DNA of 64,000 nt. Source: Anodontia alba (taxonomy: Eukaryota; Mollusca; Bivalvia; Lucinida; Lucinidae). Location of the stretch: NCBI GenBank assembly GCA_964016985.1, contig OZ024823.1:135924112-135988111 (forward strand), in the 5' to 3' direction. Position numbers and translations under genes: made by a program. Positions within the stretch are counted from its first letter, which is position 1. Each line of letters starts with the position of its first letter. The notes below the pieces were generated by a model, which saw nothing but the letters and a program-made list of their open reading frames with translations, did no database searches and was not told where the DNA came from. Positions 10,141 through 21,159 of the stretch are shown piece by piece.

Positions 10141-10308
10141 AGTTTCTTGTGGCCCTGTGTATGCTAGCTTCGAGGCTTTGATATGTTTTGTCATGTTCTC
10201 TCACTTATTGTTGTATTTAGTGGGTCCCGACTAGCATTGTGATCATCTTATTATGACGATAGGATTGCTGCTTTGTTTTTCCTTGGTTTGTGACTTGTGT
10301 ACTGTCAG
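10141..10308 (+). repeat. Fam-I-like fragment
   Basis: TTTGTCATGTTCTCTCACTT, ATTGTTGTATTTAGTGGGTCC and TTGCTTTG words match the 29.4-kb and 43.1-kb Fam-I pieces. Confidence 0.5.
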
Positions 10309-10314
10309 CAAAAA

Positions 10315-10476
10315 GCAAACAGAATCAGCGAAGCCGAGCAGAAATGTGCACAGCGAAAAGCCAGAGCTAAGGCATCACCAACAGAGCTTTCGTCCTCAGA
10401 CCTCTCTTATTCTATCTGCAACAGGCAGTTTAGAGCTAAGATTTGTCTCATCAGCCATCTAAGAACACACAAATAA
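10315..10476 (+). pseudogene. LINE ORF2 C-terminal remnant (C2H2-like tail)
   Basis: The frame from 10315 reads 53 codons ending with a stop at 10474-10476: a basic/acidic helix (ISEAEQKCAQRKARAKA) followed by CNRQFRAKICLISHLRTHK. The Cys...His-x3-His tail with 'LISHLRTH' is a C2H2-like motif at the very C-terminus of some non-LTR ORF2 proteins. The partner first Cys appears replaced (SYSIC). A different frame is also open across it, but only this one makes sense. 5'-truncated. Confidence 0.65.
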
Positions 10477-10756
10477 TAACACATCACACAGTTGATTAAG
10501 ATTGGTCATTGTCAGTACTGTCAGCCATGGTTACTTTGCTTTCCGTCTTGGTGCCATTGGTAGGTTAACTTCTCGATGTTCCAAGGCATTGTCGTTGCTA
10601 TTTACGTATCCATGTCAAGTTTCAGTAAAGCACTATAACTTTGATTTTTCCCTCTTCGATATAATGAACAAATGCCAGAAAAATACTTTTTTGTAATTTC
10701 CAACATTAAATATGTATATAGACACACAAAATGCTGGTGCCCATGCTCAAAGTTGT

Positions 10757-10990
<234 letters not shown>

Positions 10991-11054
10991 GCGAACAATT
11001 TACGCCCATGTGTTTGGGTTCTTAAACTCAAAGTTATAAAGTATACTTTATACT

Positions 11055-11240
11055 TTAGGCACTCTAGTTGTTCTACTGACCATTCCAAGGCTGTTCCTCT
11101 GTTGTAGTTCTTTGTTCGTGCGTTGGTAGTTTCTTCTGTGGCGCATGTTTGTTTATTGTTTCTTCCATACCTCATTTTCTTTCGATTCCTCGGGAAGGGT
11201 GTATTTTTAAGCGTGGCATTTTCTGAGAAGCTCAACTTAT
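11055..11240 (+). repeat. Fam-I fragment
   Basis: CTACTGACCATTCCAAGGC (about 11073), then TTCTTTGTTCGTGCGTTGG and CTCGGGAAGGGTG: standard Fam-I order. Confidence 0.78.
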
Positions 11241-11880
11241 ACAGGCATTGTTTTCTGTTTTTTCTTGTATTTACACGACTATTATGTGTTGATCAACTCA
11301 TAAGCTAGAGAATCCTTGTCTAGAAGAATCATTTGTAGCTAGGTCTGTATCAAGACTAAGCCTCGAGGAGTCAGTTCCACAGTCCGTCAGTTTCCAGTCT
11401 GTAGGTAGGAAGTTGGAGATAGATTCACCTGCTCGTAGTTCTAGCAAAGTGGTCTGACGGATTTGCTAACTATAGTATGGCTTCTCGTGCAGCTCACGTG
11501 TATTAAATTAAGCGTTGCGGTCGCCGTTTTCAATCTCAGTCAAGTTTACCGTCCGTTTTCTTCTGTTTGTGTTTCCCATAGAATTTTATAGTGTACGTAT
11601 GTTTGGCGCTTTTTCTGTAGATAATGAAGCAGGTTGGAAGTATGTATAAGCGGGTATAATGGCTCTTTACAGAAATTTAGTACACAATGGTGCAAACGGG
11701 GACATGTTGAGTCTAACACTTTAAATGATCAAAAAGCATTAAGAGATACGTATTTCATTCTGGTCTAAAAAGCAAACATGTTACCACAAACCAAAAACCA
11801 AAATGTTTTTGTCGCTATCTGAAGCGAGTTATCCAAGCCTTCGGTGATTAATTTATGGCATTTGTTTCGCTTTTGTTTGC
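11241..11880. other. No gene seen
   Basis: No domain-bearing ORF and no repeat match; composition close to the window average. Confidence 0.5.
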
Positions 11881-11963
11881 CCCAGCTAGCATTCAACATA
11901 AATCTATAGCGGGCCGTTATCGGCCCGTCAGCTACCCTGACGGGCCGATTACGGCACGCTATC
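11881..11963. mobile_element. Fam-D palindromic MITE copy 1, right end lost
   Basis: CCCAGCTAGCATTC-ACATAAATCTATAGCGGG then CCGTTATCGGCCCGTCAG...CTGACGGGCCGATTACGGC. The outer part of the right arm is missing. See 30331 for the full form. Confidence 0.75.
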
Positions 11964-12156
11964 CTCTCTTCCTGTGGTGCCTCGCCAGGGCTTTGCTTTG
12001 TGACTGCAGTATTTCCCGGATATTTTCACTTATACTTTTTTCCACAGAAGGTTTGTAGTGCCCCGGTGAAAAAGCAGCAAACAGTGCTGTTTTTGTTTGA
12101 CAACTCCATTATATTACTGTAACTACTTACCCACAACATATGCTTTTATATATATA

Positions 12157-12480
12157 CAGTCGACTCTCGTTATCTCGAATTCCAAGGGACTCACTGAAAT
12201 ACTTCGAGATATCCGTACCCTCGACATATCAGAGCTGAGAGAGTGAGAAAAACAATAATTTGAATAACCACATTTAACAAATGAATATGTAATTTGACTC
12301 CTGATGTTTAAAATATATACAAAATAATGTGGACAAGAGGAGGAAGGAGCAATTTCTCCCTTTTTCCACATTATTTGGTTACCTGTTGTCATAGTTTCAT
12401 GTTAAAACAGGGACCAGATTTTCACTTCGAGATAAGTGGTAATTCGAAATAAGCGAGTTCGAGATAACGAGGTTCGACCG
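12157..12480 (-). mobile_element. Fam-H MITE copy 3, TA-flanked, beside a TA tract
   Basis: TA (12155-12156) CAGTCGACTCTCGTTATCTC ... GAGATAACGAGGTTCGACCG TA (12481-12482). The insertion borders a long TA microsatellite, as expected for a TA-targeting transposon. Confidence 0.9.

Positions 12481-12484
<4 letters not shown>

Positions 12485-12552
<68 letters not shown>
12485..12552. repeat. (TA)n microsatellite
   Basis: Uninterrupted TA dinucleotides for about 68 bp. Confidence 0.97.
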
Positions 12553-12555
<3 letters not shown>

Positions 12556-12972
12556 AAAATCAGAATTTCTTCTATTGCGGATCACACTGTTAATCAATAG
12601 TCTGAAATAGGAATGATCGCTTGATAAATGTTTGTCTTATTGTAATATTAAAGCCAGCATTCTGTGCACGAATGGGATATACAGAAAACAGTTAATTGAT
12701 TTTCTATCATTCGCCAGTTTCTAAGAAAGTTTTGTAAATAATTCATTTGAACAGTATAGAAACCGATGTTCGAAAATATTAATTTAATTAATATATACAT
12801 TTCCAAACAGGACATTTTTACAAATTTTAAATGGTTTGAGCGACAGCTTAAAAAGCCTCTGCCAGAAGTGAATTAAACTGTCGTTATCATTAATTATATG
12901 AGGACTGGATCAGGAAAGCAGATGACGCAATATGCAGACAGCCTGTGCCTCCGTAATGTTCTTTTCATAAAT
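12553..12972. other. No gene seen
   Basis: AT-rich; nothing recognisable. Confidence 0.5.
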
Positions 12973-13206
12973 GAGCCACAACGTCAGAAAACGTACCTTC
13001 GTACATGTGCACACAGCGCAGATTCAGATCAGCTTGTACATTCGCGCAGTCTGATCAGCATTTTCCCTGAGCGCATTTTCGATAGCCAAGTATGCAAAGG
13101 TTCTTCATGTGGACAAGGAAGACTTGATCAGACTGAGCGGGATGAGCAGGCTGATTTGTCTTTGTTGGGCATACGTAAGAAGGTACATTTTCTCAAGTTG
13201 CGGCTC
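12973..13206 (+). mobile_element. Fam-G element, full-length
   Basis: GAGCCACAACGTCAGAAAACGTACCTTC left end; AAGGTACATTTTCTCAAGTTGCGGCTC right end, near-complementary TIRs of about 28 bp. The interior has inverted GATCAGCTTGTACATTCGCGC / GAGCGGGATGAGCAGGCTGAT segments and a non-palindromic middle (GATAGCCAAGTATGCAAAGG). The ORF over it is repeat-derived. No transposase. Confidence 0.83.
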
Positions 13207-14151
13207 AAATTCATTTCGAGCAATTGTTACCTGTGCTTTACCATGTTAAGTGTCTTTGTATAGATAATACGTGTTTTAAATCACAAGGTCTCTTCTAACT
13301 CTTAACACGAGTGACAGGTCGAGGTTTGTGGTTCTTTGTTGATTTGTGCGTCGTGCACACTTTATATACTATGGTACCATTCGACCATTCGTACAAACTA
13401 GCAAAATAAAACTCAACGTTTGATTAAGTCTCTTCATTTGCAACATGTAGTTTACGAGGCTGTATACGCAGCCCCCCCCCTCCCCCCCCCCCACACCCCC
13501 CCCCACCCCCTCCTAGCACCGGCTTAAGCGGTATTCGATTTTCAAAATAACCAGGTTAGGCTCAATGATCTCAAGGAAAAAAATATAACCTGCACTATAA
13601 TGATATACGGGAAGACATTTTACGGCCTCCAAAGGCACAACACCAGCTACTATAGGCGCTCGTCATAAAGCGTAAACAAATGGCATCCAATGTACATTAC
13701 TAAATATAAAGGTAATGCTAAATAAGAACTCAAAACAACCTTATTTCCGCCTCTTGGTTGGTTCGTCGGTCATGTCTCACCAAGACTATCGCAACTGTGT
13801 GCTGCTGATTTTTATATCATAGAATTGTAGATGGCTGTGCTCTGTGCTCTGAAATATCTGCAGCAAGCCTTCATCTAAAGAGGACATCTGAACTGGTGAT
13901 AATCATGTAACAGTAGATTTGCTATTCTTCCGTTTCTGCTGGACTTAACGTGATATCATTGTTCTTCAGAGGCAAATGCTGATCATAATAAGGCCACGTC
14001 ATGTTTGAGGTGTGAGTGTAGATTATATTTTTGGTCCTTTTGGATCATTAGGCTCCTCTGTGCCTATATTGGAATGCGTTTATCATCACAACAGCTTGGT
14101 TAATTGTTACGTAACAGCCTTGAAACGTCTCCGCTGACTTCATGTTGGTGT
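13207..14151. other. No gene seen; C tract and Fam-L fragment
   Basis: Holds a C-rich low-complexity run (13472-13512) and a Fam-L fragment (13585-13665: ATATACGGGAAGACATTTTACGG). No coding frame is recognised. Confidence 0.55.
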
Positions 14152-14467
14152 CATTATGAAACCATGCCTATTCAAATATACTGAAACTTTTATCACCAAC
14201 AAATGATCATTTTCTGATGAAAACTTTCTAATATTTTTCATATTTCCGCTCAAAGCATAGATTATGGGTACTCGTTTGAACCGCCTTGGCGAGGCGGTTC
14301 TAACGAACACACATATTTGGGTACCCATCGAGGCGGTTCTAACGAGTACCCACAATCTATGGTTTGGGCAGAAATAAAAAAAAATGTATACCCCTGTTAA
14401 CCCAAGTTTTACTATATAAAAGTGTGGTTTAAGGGGGTCAAAATTATATAGGCATGTTTTCGTGATG
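14152..14467 (+). mobile_element. Fam-A MITE copy 5, extended centre
   Basis: Longer than usual because GAGGCGGTTCTAACGA is present twice (about 14292-14307 and 14329-14344), separated by CACACATATTTGGGTACCCATC. Left TIR mutated (CATTATGAAACCATGCC), right intact. Confidence 0.9.
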
Positions 14468-14985
14468 ATTTTTTTCAGTATAACCAAAATCAATTCTCCT
14501 GCTTTTATTCTCATATTTTTGTCTCCCAAAGGAGTCTCTTCTCTTAAGAACCGGCGATATGCTAAAGCTTTTCATGATTACTTTCAGGTACCTGTATATG
14601 TATTGGTAGTAAACATGTTTAAAACATTTCCACATAACTGTGATTAACATTCAAATGTTATTGATCAATTTTAGGATATGTTTACAAATAATAATCGGTA
14701 ATCAACGTTCTTTTCTTGTAAACAAATATTTCACATTAAGATCAACAGTGTCAAAATCGCCATTAACAATATCTGCGCTCATGACACATGCAATTACATT
14801 CGCATGTATACTCGGTATAATTAGTGAATAATGGCACATATTAGAGTTATATTTAGACCACGCCTACAAAATGCATCAGTCAATGAGTTCATATTAACAT
14901 ATGGTTTTTTGTCAAGATTACTATCGATACTTGTCTCTAGGATCAGAATACTGAATACATGTTTCATTGTCTTCGAAACTAATGT
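14468..14985. other. No gene seen
   Basis: Small ORFs on both strands without recognisable motif. Confidence 0.5.
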
Positions 14986-15192
14986 TTAACTTTTTCACCC
15001 CTGAGTTTCTGAAGTGGACTATTCCACTTCTGAATCTAGACATGTCCACTAACTCAAATTTAACTAAAATAAAAACAAACAGAATCACAAGCAGTGTAGC
15101 TTCAGATGAGACGACTCGTTAAGAGCCGTCTCATATGGATCTACACTGTTTGCACAGGTATCTGTTTTGGTCTGCTGGGCTGAAGGAGCTAA
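14986..15192. mobile_element. Fam-E TTAA MITE copy 2
   Basis: TTAA (14986-14989) then CTTTTTCACCCCTGAG; hairpin GATGAGACGACTCGTTAAGAGCCGTCTCATATGGATC; right end GGGCTGAAGGAG CTAA (one change from TTAA). Confidence 0.8.
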
Positions 15193-15887
15193 AATGTGCA
15201 TGAAGAAAAATTTTACGACAGTGCAAGTCTTCAGCATTTAAAAACTGTTCCTAGTATCATTTAAATGGCCAGTGCACTATTTACCATTAAACATGCACAT
15301 TCTGAGACATTATCAGACAGTCAATGTACTGATTACAATTTATAAATCTTTACTATAAGGCGATAAGCTTTCCGAATATGTAGGGACACATATGGTAAAA
15401 AAACCAAAAAAACTCATAGTTCTTGCTGTCCGAAATTTTAAACATTTATGATATAGCGGTGTTAAAATATTTATGACATAAAGCCTTTAAATAAATGCTA
15501 ATATGTGTCAAGATCTACATAAATGTGAATGCGTTGACGTTAGTGTTAAAGTGCAACTGTACTTTAAAGTTGTCATAGCATGGCATTTGTACTGAAAACG
15601 AAATATGTTTCCATATCAACCCTAAATGTGAAGACAACTTGATTACTAACCATATTTTGACTACTAACCAAATAGATATCGAAATATCCGGAAAAAGACC
15701 ACAAACACGGAACACAATCCTTCCAAGGTACCGGATAACGGTACAAATACATGAAATGACAATACAAGACAACATTCTGTCGAAACAAAACCAAACAAGT
15801 GAACACATGAACTGCAACAGAAATTGAGTCCAGACCAGTATTAAATGATACATAGGCTTATCTGGTGATTGGTTCTTGCAGATGCTC
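15193..15887. other. No gene seen
   Basis: The minus ORF at 15515-15898 (127 aa, hydrophobic) has no recognisable family; a second frame over it is equally open, arguing against coding. Confidence 0.5.
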
Positions 15888-15980
15888 GGTACTGACAACG
15901 CAGGTCACATTCACAAGTTTACTGACAACGCAGGTCAAAATTCACAAGTTTACTGACAACGCAGGTCACATTCACAAGTT
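15888..15980. repeat. 30-bp tandem repeat, three units
   Basis: ACTGACAACGCAGGTCA-ATTCACAAGTT is repeated three times with a single indel. Confidence 0.95.
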
Positions 15981-16198
15981 ATCAACCAAGCTAAATGAGC
16001 TGCAAAGTAGTTGTGTTGTGGTCATGGTACCCAATCCATAATCCAAACTCACAAATCCATAAACGAATGACGAATCAGAATGTTCAGACCAACAGACATG
16101 GACCCCAGAATAAAGGGTGTAATCAGGCGCCCGCGGATAGTGAGCATTACTTGGTAAGCCAGCTTTGTCCACCAAGTCCGGTATTGTCCTTATAGTGA

Positions 16199-16465
16199 CT
16201 TGATTGATTGTGTTGAGGTTTAACGACACGTCAACCCTTGTGGGTCATTTTGTGCCGTCTCCCAGAGAAAGGGAGAAAAGGGATAAAGAGATAGTAGAGG
16301 AGATGAAAAGATGTACAAGGAAAGAAAGAGGAACAGAAATGAAAGTGAAGAAACAGAAGTAATAAAAACATTCCCCCTCTACTTTTACTTGCTACAAGGA
16401 CAGCAGGCCTTGCCGAACTGTTAGCCAATATCAGTCGGACGTCCCGGTGACGTAAGCTACACGAC
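16199..16465 (-). repeat. Second SINE-like repeat with a related tail
   Basis: Starts GATTGATTGTGTTGAGGTTTAACG, similar in layout to the SINE-1 tail (TTTGTGTTGAGGTTTTACGG), but the body differs (A/G-rich, then AATATCAGTCGGACGTC). The shared tail suggests a common LINE partner. Only one copy here, so the call is tentative. Confidence 0.4.
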
Positions 16466-17245
16466 ACTTTCGCCTATGGTGACTTGATGCACGTGGTAGT
16501 ATTTCCGCCATTTTGTACAAGGTAGATAGGTTTTGCGACATCCGGGTTCCTTTCCTGCAAACTAAACCCTTCTGAAGAGGGGTTGCCCTTGTAAAAACAG
16601 TTTGCTCCCCCAAGACCAAATTCTTTCTTTGTGGGTAGATCCCTTCTCAGAAGGGAGCAAGAACAATTTCTACAAAATCGTCTGCCTTGAAAGTGCATCA
16701 ATTCCCCATATGTGATATGCCGACATCGGATATTTTGATAACCTTAAAAGAAAATTGTTCGCGAGTACTCTTAACAATGATAATACGGTTATGCATCAAG
16801 TTTGCCAATATAAATGCTTTGTTTCTTGCTACATTCTCTTGAGCTTATCCTGATTTTTGTCAAAATAACGAACTGGAAATCGTCAGCAACGCACCGATTT
16901 GAAAGGGTGCTTTTCACTATAACTTATAGTCTTTTTCATGCTTCTCTGTGACGTAGGTTTTCCCCCTTGATATTGGGACAATACATATATTGGTGAACGG
17001 AGACGACCCAAATCCAACTGCGTTGTTGAGGAGTCTGTCCAATCTTGACATTTCCTTTTCGCATGTGACAAATGTGCTTTTCTCTCCTGTCGGTGCTCAA
17101 AGGCGAATGATACTTGTGAAACAATCAATAAACTACCGTAGTTTTCCTAAATATTGGGACACCTTAACTCCTTACCATATTTGTCCTAACACACGAATAA
17201 GTCAATCTCGCTAGCTGTGGATGTATCTCAACAACTGCTGGGTGA
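16466..17245. other. No gene seen; Fam-M fragment
   Basis: 16560-16690 has the Fam-M words AGAGGGGTTGCCC, TGTGGGTAGATCCC and AGAAGGGAGCAA. The rest is unassigned. Confidence 0.5.
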
Positions 17246-17325
17246 GTGGCAAACAGTGCAGACCCTGATCAGACGCCGCGTTCTGTGGCGTCTGATCTGG
17301 GTCTACACTGTTTGCTAAAGCCTGT
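17246..17325. repeat. Fam-E core hairpin
   Basis: GGCAAACAGTGCAGACCCTG...GACGCCGCGTTCTGTGGCGTC...GGGTCTACACTGTTTGC. Only the core is recognisable; outer TTAA ends are not seen. Confidence 0.8.
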
Positions 17326-17543
17326 CTGTCTCAATACTTAGAACAATTACGATACTGCATGAAAAAGGAACTAATCCGTGTTTCTCACACTTCGTTTCCT
17401 GTATTAAGGTTAATCTTCTCTATCAGCATGACATCAGACTCGTCACAGTAAGAGGTGCATTAACGCATATGAAGAGAGCGAAGAAACAATTCAGCCTTCA
17501 CCCACATGTATTACAAGTACAGCTGTTCACTTATAAGGCATTC

Positions 17544-17755
17544 GAGCCGCAACGTGAGTAAAGTTTTCTTCGGACATGTTCGCCAAGCGAAGATTCAGAT
17601 CAGCTTGCGAATTGGCACAGCCTGATCGGAATCTTTAATAGGCTCATTTTGGATAGTCAAGTATGTCAGGGTTCTTCATGTGGGCAATGAAGACTGTAAT
17701 CTGCGCGGACGACAGGCTGATTTAAGTCTTCGTTGGACACACATGTCAAAAAGTT
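17544..17755 (+). repeat. Fam-G element
   Basis: GAGCCGCAACGTGAG start, GATAGTCAAGTATGTCAGG middle, right end worn (CACATGTCAAAAAG). Confidence 0.78.
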
Positions 17756-18286
17756 ATTAAATGAACACATTTTGTGGGTAGGCTGTCTATATACTTTAAG
17801 CAGGTTTGTATGTATAGCCACTTATTTCAGAGGACGACGGATTATCAAAGCCAATGTAAAGTCTATTCAATACAGATAGGTTTAGAAAACCTGCAAGGAC
17901 TTTGTAATGAGGACACGAAATGCAGGAACCATATACGGACGGTGCATACACAGATCAGTGGTGTGCATCCACACATTCTGATCAGATTATTGGTTGTCCG
18001 CTTACATAACCCGAGCAGGTGAAAGGTTTTTACAGAATCAGTGAATACTTTCGTAAATACTGGCCAACAGCAACGGCAGATGCAAAGACATACCTGAACC
18101 TTTTATGTTAGGATTTGACATGTCTCTATTCTTGCACACAGCATTGTAACATGAGCCACAAACAAACCTTTGGACATATCGAGGGTCGAGCGGCGCAAGA
18201 CTGAAGTAAGCCAGATGGTTGTTTTTCCACAAACTTAGTCCCCTCATTATGAAGGCGTTATTAAGATTACAACATTTCTTTCTGTA
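17756..18286. other. No gene seen
   Basis: ORF 17774-18022 has no known domain; part resembles palindromic GATCAG words of Fam-G. Confidence 0.5.
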
Positions 18287-18346
18287 AACAATGAAAATTT
18301 AGGTGCCATTGCTCGTATGAGCAATGGCACCTAAATTTGCATTGTT
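18287..18346. repeat. Hairpin, 28-bp arms, 4-nt loop
   Basis: Arms AAATTTAGGTGCCATTGCTC and its complement, extended by AACAATG / CATTGTT with one mismatch; loop GTAT. Confidence 0.93.
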
Positions 18347-18444
18347 AACAAAGGGGCCAAAGTTGCCCCTAAACAAGGGTTTCAAAAATATGTTTGAGTT
18401 ACTACAGTCTTGTGCTCAACCCTCGGTGTGTGCCTAGCGAATAC

Positions 18445-18632
18445 TTTTATCAGCCTGAGTATTCGCGCAGTCTGATCAGAGTCTTCGTTGTCCACATGAA
18501 GAAACTTTGCATCCTCGGCTATCCAATATACGTCCAGTGAAGAATCTGATCAGACTGCGCAAATGATGAGGCTGATCTGAATCTTCACTGAGTGCAAATG
18601 TCCGAAGGCACGTTTTCTGACTTTGCGTCTCA
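18445..18632 (-). repeat. Fam-G element
   Basis: GCAGTCTGATCAGAGTCTTCG, CGGCTATCCAATATACGTCC and TCCGAAGGCACGTTTTCTGAC match Fam-G. Confidence 0.78.
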
Positions 18633-19273
18633 TATGTTTTGAGCGGAATACAGTATACCCTACAAAATACATATGAAGGACTGCCACAATCTTGGAATAT
18701 GTTACCGGATAGGGATTTAATTATAAGCTAAAAAAAAGAAAAAAAAAAGAAAAAAAAAAACACCATAAAAACGACAACACAAAGCAGCATAAAATGGAAA
18801 AAAAGAACGAATAAATAAGGAGCGGGCGAACAGACGAAGAGAACCTGGATAGGGCCTTGTAACGTCAATAGAACAACCTTGTTTTTTATATAACCCTTAC
18901 CCTTGAAATACCATATGGTTGTGGCAGCCGCACTTAACACTAGTGGTACTTTGGAATGATGTAGTTGGTGTTTTCGCCGCTGATTTCTAACCCAAACAGT
19001 TTTCGAACATACAAGCAACTTTATGATTTTACACATGGAACTTAATGCCTATAGAAATGACTACTCTGCCTGACGCTCAAACGATCAACAAGGCGATATG
19101 CAATGTTAACAATTTATCATCATACACCAGAACTAATACACTAAAAAGCTTATCCGAAGTACACCAAACCGATTATTCAAATACAGACACCGAATTTATC
19201 CTAACTATTTGAACATCTTATCCCCTAAAACATAGTTATCTTAAAACTTTAAAAAGTTAATTTATGTTGATAT
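18633..19273. other. No gene seen
   Basis: Includes an A-rich run (18728-18762). The minus ORF 18728-19036 reads a poly-Phe end from that run and is not a gene. Confidence 0.5.
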
Positions 19274-19479
19274 CATTACAAAATCACGCCTATTCAAATA
19301 TACTGAAAATTTCACCACCCAAAACTGAAAGTTTTCATATAAATATTCCGATAGTTTTTCTATATTTCTGCTCAAAACATATATTGTGGGTACTCGTTAG
19401 AATCGCCTCGCCGAGGCGGTTCTAACGAGTACCCACAATCTATATTTTTGAGCAGAAATAAGAAAAATAAGGTTTACTA

Positions 19480-21092
19480 GTTTTAGTTTAAACATATTTT
19501 ATTGCCTCAAATAGCAATGGGGTTGGGCTACAAGTTCTGACAACATTAGTTACAGCCCGCCCCCTACAACATGTAAACAATTACAACAAACATATAGATA
19601 TAGCTGTTAGAATACATAATTATTTTCTAACGTGATAAATAGATAGATAGTTAAATAGATAGACAGATTCAGTGTCAGCCGTCCTCCAGAATTTAAACAG
19701 TGCATGAGTTTGGACTAGCTTCTGCGGAATTATTCGAATCACCTGGAATCTTTAATATATTGTTGAATTGCCTAAAAAAGAACAAAGTTATCCTCGTCCG
19801 AGAGAGAAGTTTTCCCAAACAAGACTGCATTTAAACTGAGTGGATGAAAGTGTCTGGTTTGCTGAAACATTATTATTACATTCAAAAAAGTATTGAAGGG
19901 CATTTTCAATGTCATAGCCACAAGTGCACTTCTTGTCATCTGTTAGATGATTTTGAAATAAATCAGACTTTAAATCACTACAACTGTTGCGGATTCTTGC
20001 GTGTAGCACTGACAGCTTTCTTTGACTTTTCAAAAAGTATGAAGGGACATTCGCATTGTATAAGACTTCGTCTTTCAGTATTTTACGAAAAGATAAGTAA
20101 GTGTCTACTTCTCTAATATTAGCGCGAATGCTATTCCAGTGAGTTACAGAAGACGGAATGCAAGATCTGCGGGCAGTTTCTGTACGGTTGTATATATTTG
20201 AAAAATTGTCTCGATTGCGTAATGGGTAATTTGAAACGTCAGCAACACGTGGTGGAATAATATCAGATATATAGTCTGGTAGAAGATTATTTGAACACTT
20301 GTACATGAAGCACATTTTCTGAAAATATCTTCGATCTGCAAGTGAGTCCCAACCACATTCTTTATATAAGTTAACAGTAGAAGTAGATCGTGTGAGACCA
20401 GTGACTATTCTTGCAGCCTCATTTTGAAGTCTTTCTAATGCAGTTTTATCTTGCTCCGTACATCCGTCCCATACAATCGACGAATATTCCAGCAGAGGTC
20501 TTACATAAGATACATACATCTGATTTAATGCTTGTCTGCTGAAACTATATTTAAGCTTCCGCATAATGCCAAGTATCTTATAAGCCCCCTTCTGAATTGT
20601 CTCGATGTGCGTATGCCACTGACCATTGCAAGAAAATGTTATTCTTAGATGCTTATGACTCTCAACAAAATCAATAATACTATTATTAAAATTCAATAAA
20701 GGTAAGGCATCGATAGGTCTGAGAGAATCTACAAGCCATCTCTTAGCCCATTCTGATATTTGTGAAAGGTCATCATTAATTACTCCTTCTATATCTTTAA
20801 GATTTGTGGCGGAAAAGAACAAAGAACTGTCATCTGCAAATAATCGAACAAGACTTAAGAGGTTCTCTGCAATGTCGTTCACATATACTAAAAATAGAAG
20901 AGGTCCCAAAACAGAACCCTGGGGGACACCTGCATTTACTGATAGGAGGGAAGAAGTAGCTGAATTTATCTTAACTCTTTGTTTTCTTGAGGACAAATAA
21001 TTAGAAATCCATGCAAGGAGTTTGCCCTTAATTCCATTTTGTCGAAGTTTGAAAAGGAGACCTCTATGCCATACCTTGTCAAAGGCCTTTAT
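19480..21092 (-). mobile_element. 5'-truncated CR1/jockey-type LINE, 14-bp TSD
   Basis: A 1.6-kb insertion bounded by a perfect 14-bp TSD. Minus strand: the RT coding frame starts at the truncation point, stops at 19788, then about 300 bp of 3' UTR containing AATAAA about 20 bp before the end. No poly-A tail, as in CR1/L2-type LINEs. A TAGATAGATAG-like run lies near 19640. It post-dates the host Fam-A copy. Confidence 0.93.
19788..21092 (-). pseudogene. Reverse transcriptase fragment of a non-LTR retrotransposon
   Basis: Open without interruption from the truncation point (21092) to the stop; the first in-frame Met is at 20996, giving 402 aa. In order: KAFDKVWHRGLL just inside the truncation (end of RT motif A; the catalytic Asp immediately before it is lost), GVPQGSVLGPLLFLVYVND (motif B), LFADDSSLF (motif C, FADD instead of the usual YADD), SHKHLRITF, then the thumb (YVSYVRPLLEYSSIVWDG, LERLQNEAARIVTGL), and a C-terminal cysteine cluster CTCGYDIENALQYFFEC. 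Between motif C and SHKHL the sequence is short and unusual (VDSLRPIDALPLLN), suggesting an internal loss. Without most of motif A, the palm N-terminus and the endonuclease it cannot be active, though its frame is well preserved, suggesting a fairly recent insertion. Confidence 0.93.
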
Positions 21093-21159
21093 AATAAGGT
21101 TTACTATATAAAAGTGGGGTTTAAGGGGGTAAAAATTATATAGGTATGTTTTCGTGATG

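Larger units (their letters stand above)
19274..21159 (+). mobile_element. Fam-A MITE copy 6 split by a LINE
   Basis: The left portion (19274-19479) has the TIR, A/T arm and near-perfect central palindrome; the right portion (21093-21159) has the GGGG arm and TIR. The 14-bp AATAAGGTTTACTA is present at both junctions (19466-19479 and 21093-21106), a TSD made by the LINE insertion. Confidence 0.94.

Noticed and set aside
12898..13263. 121-codon ORF
   Set aside because: Mostly covers a Fam-G element that recurs elsewhere in the window; a repeat translation.
15515..15898. 127-codon hydrophobic minus ORF, possible membrane protein
   Set aside because: Another frame is open over the same place, no ordered helices with loops, no family resemblance.
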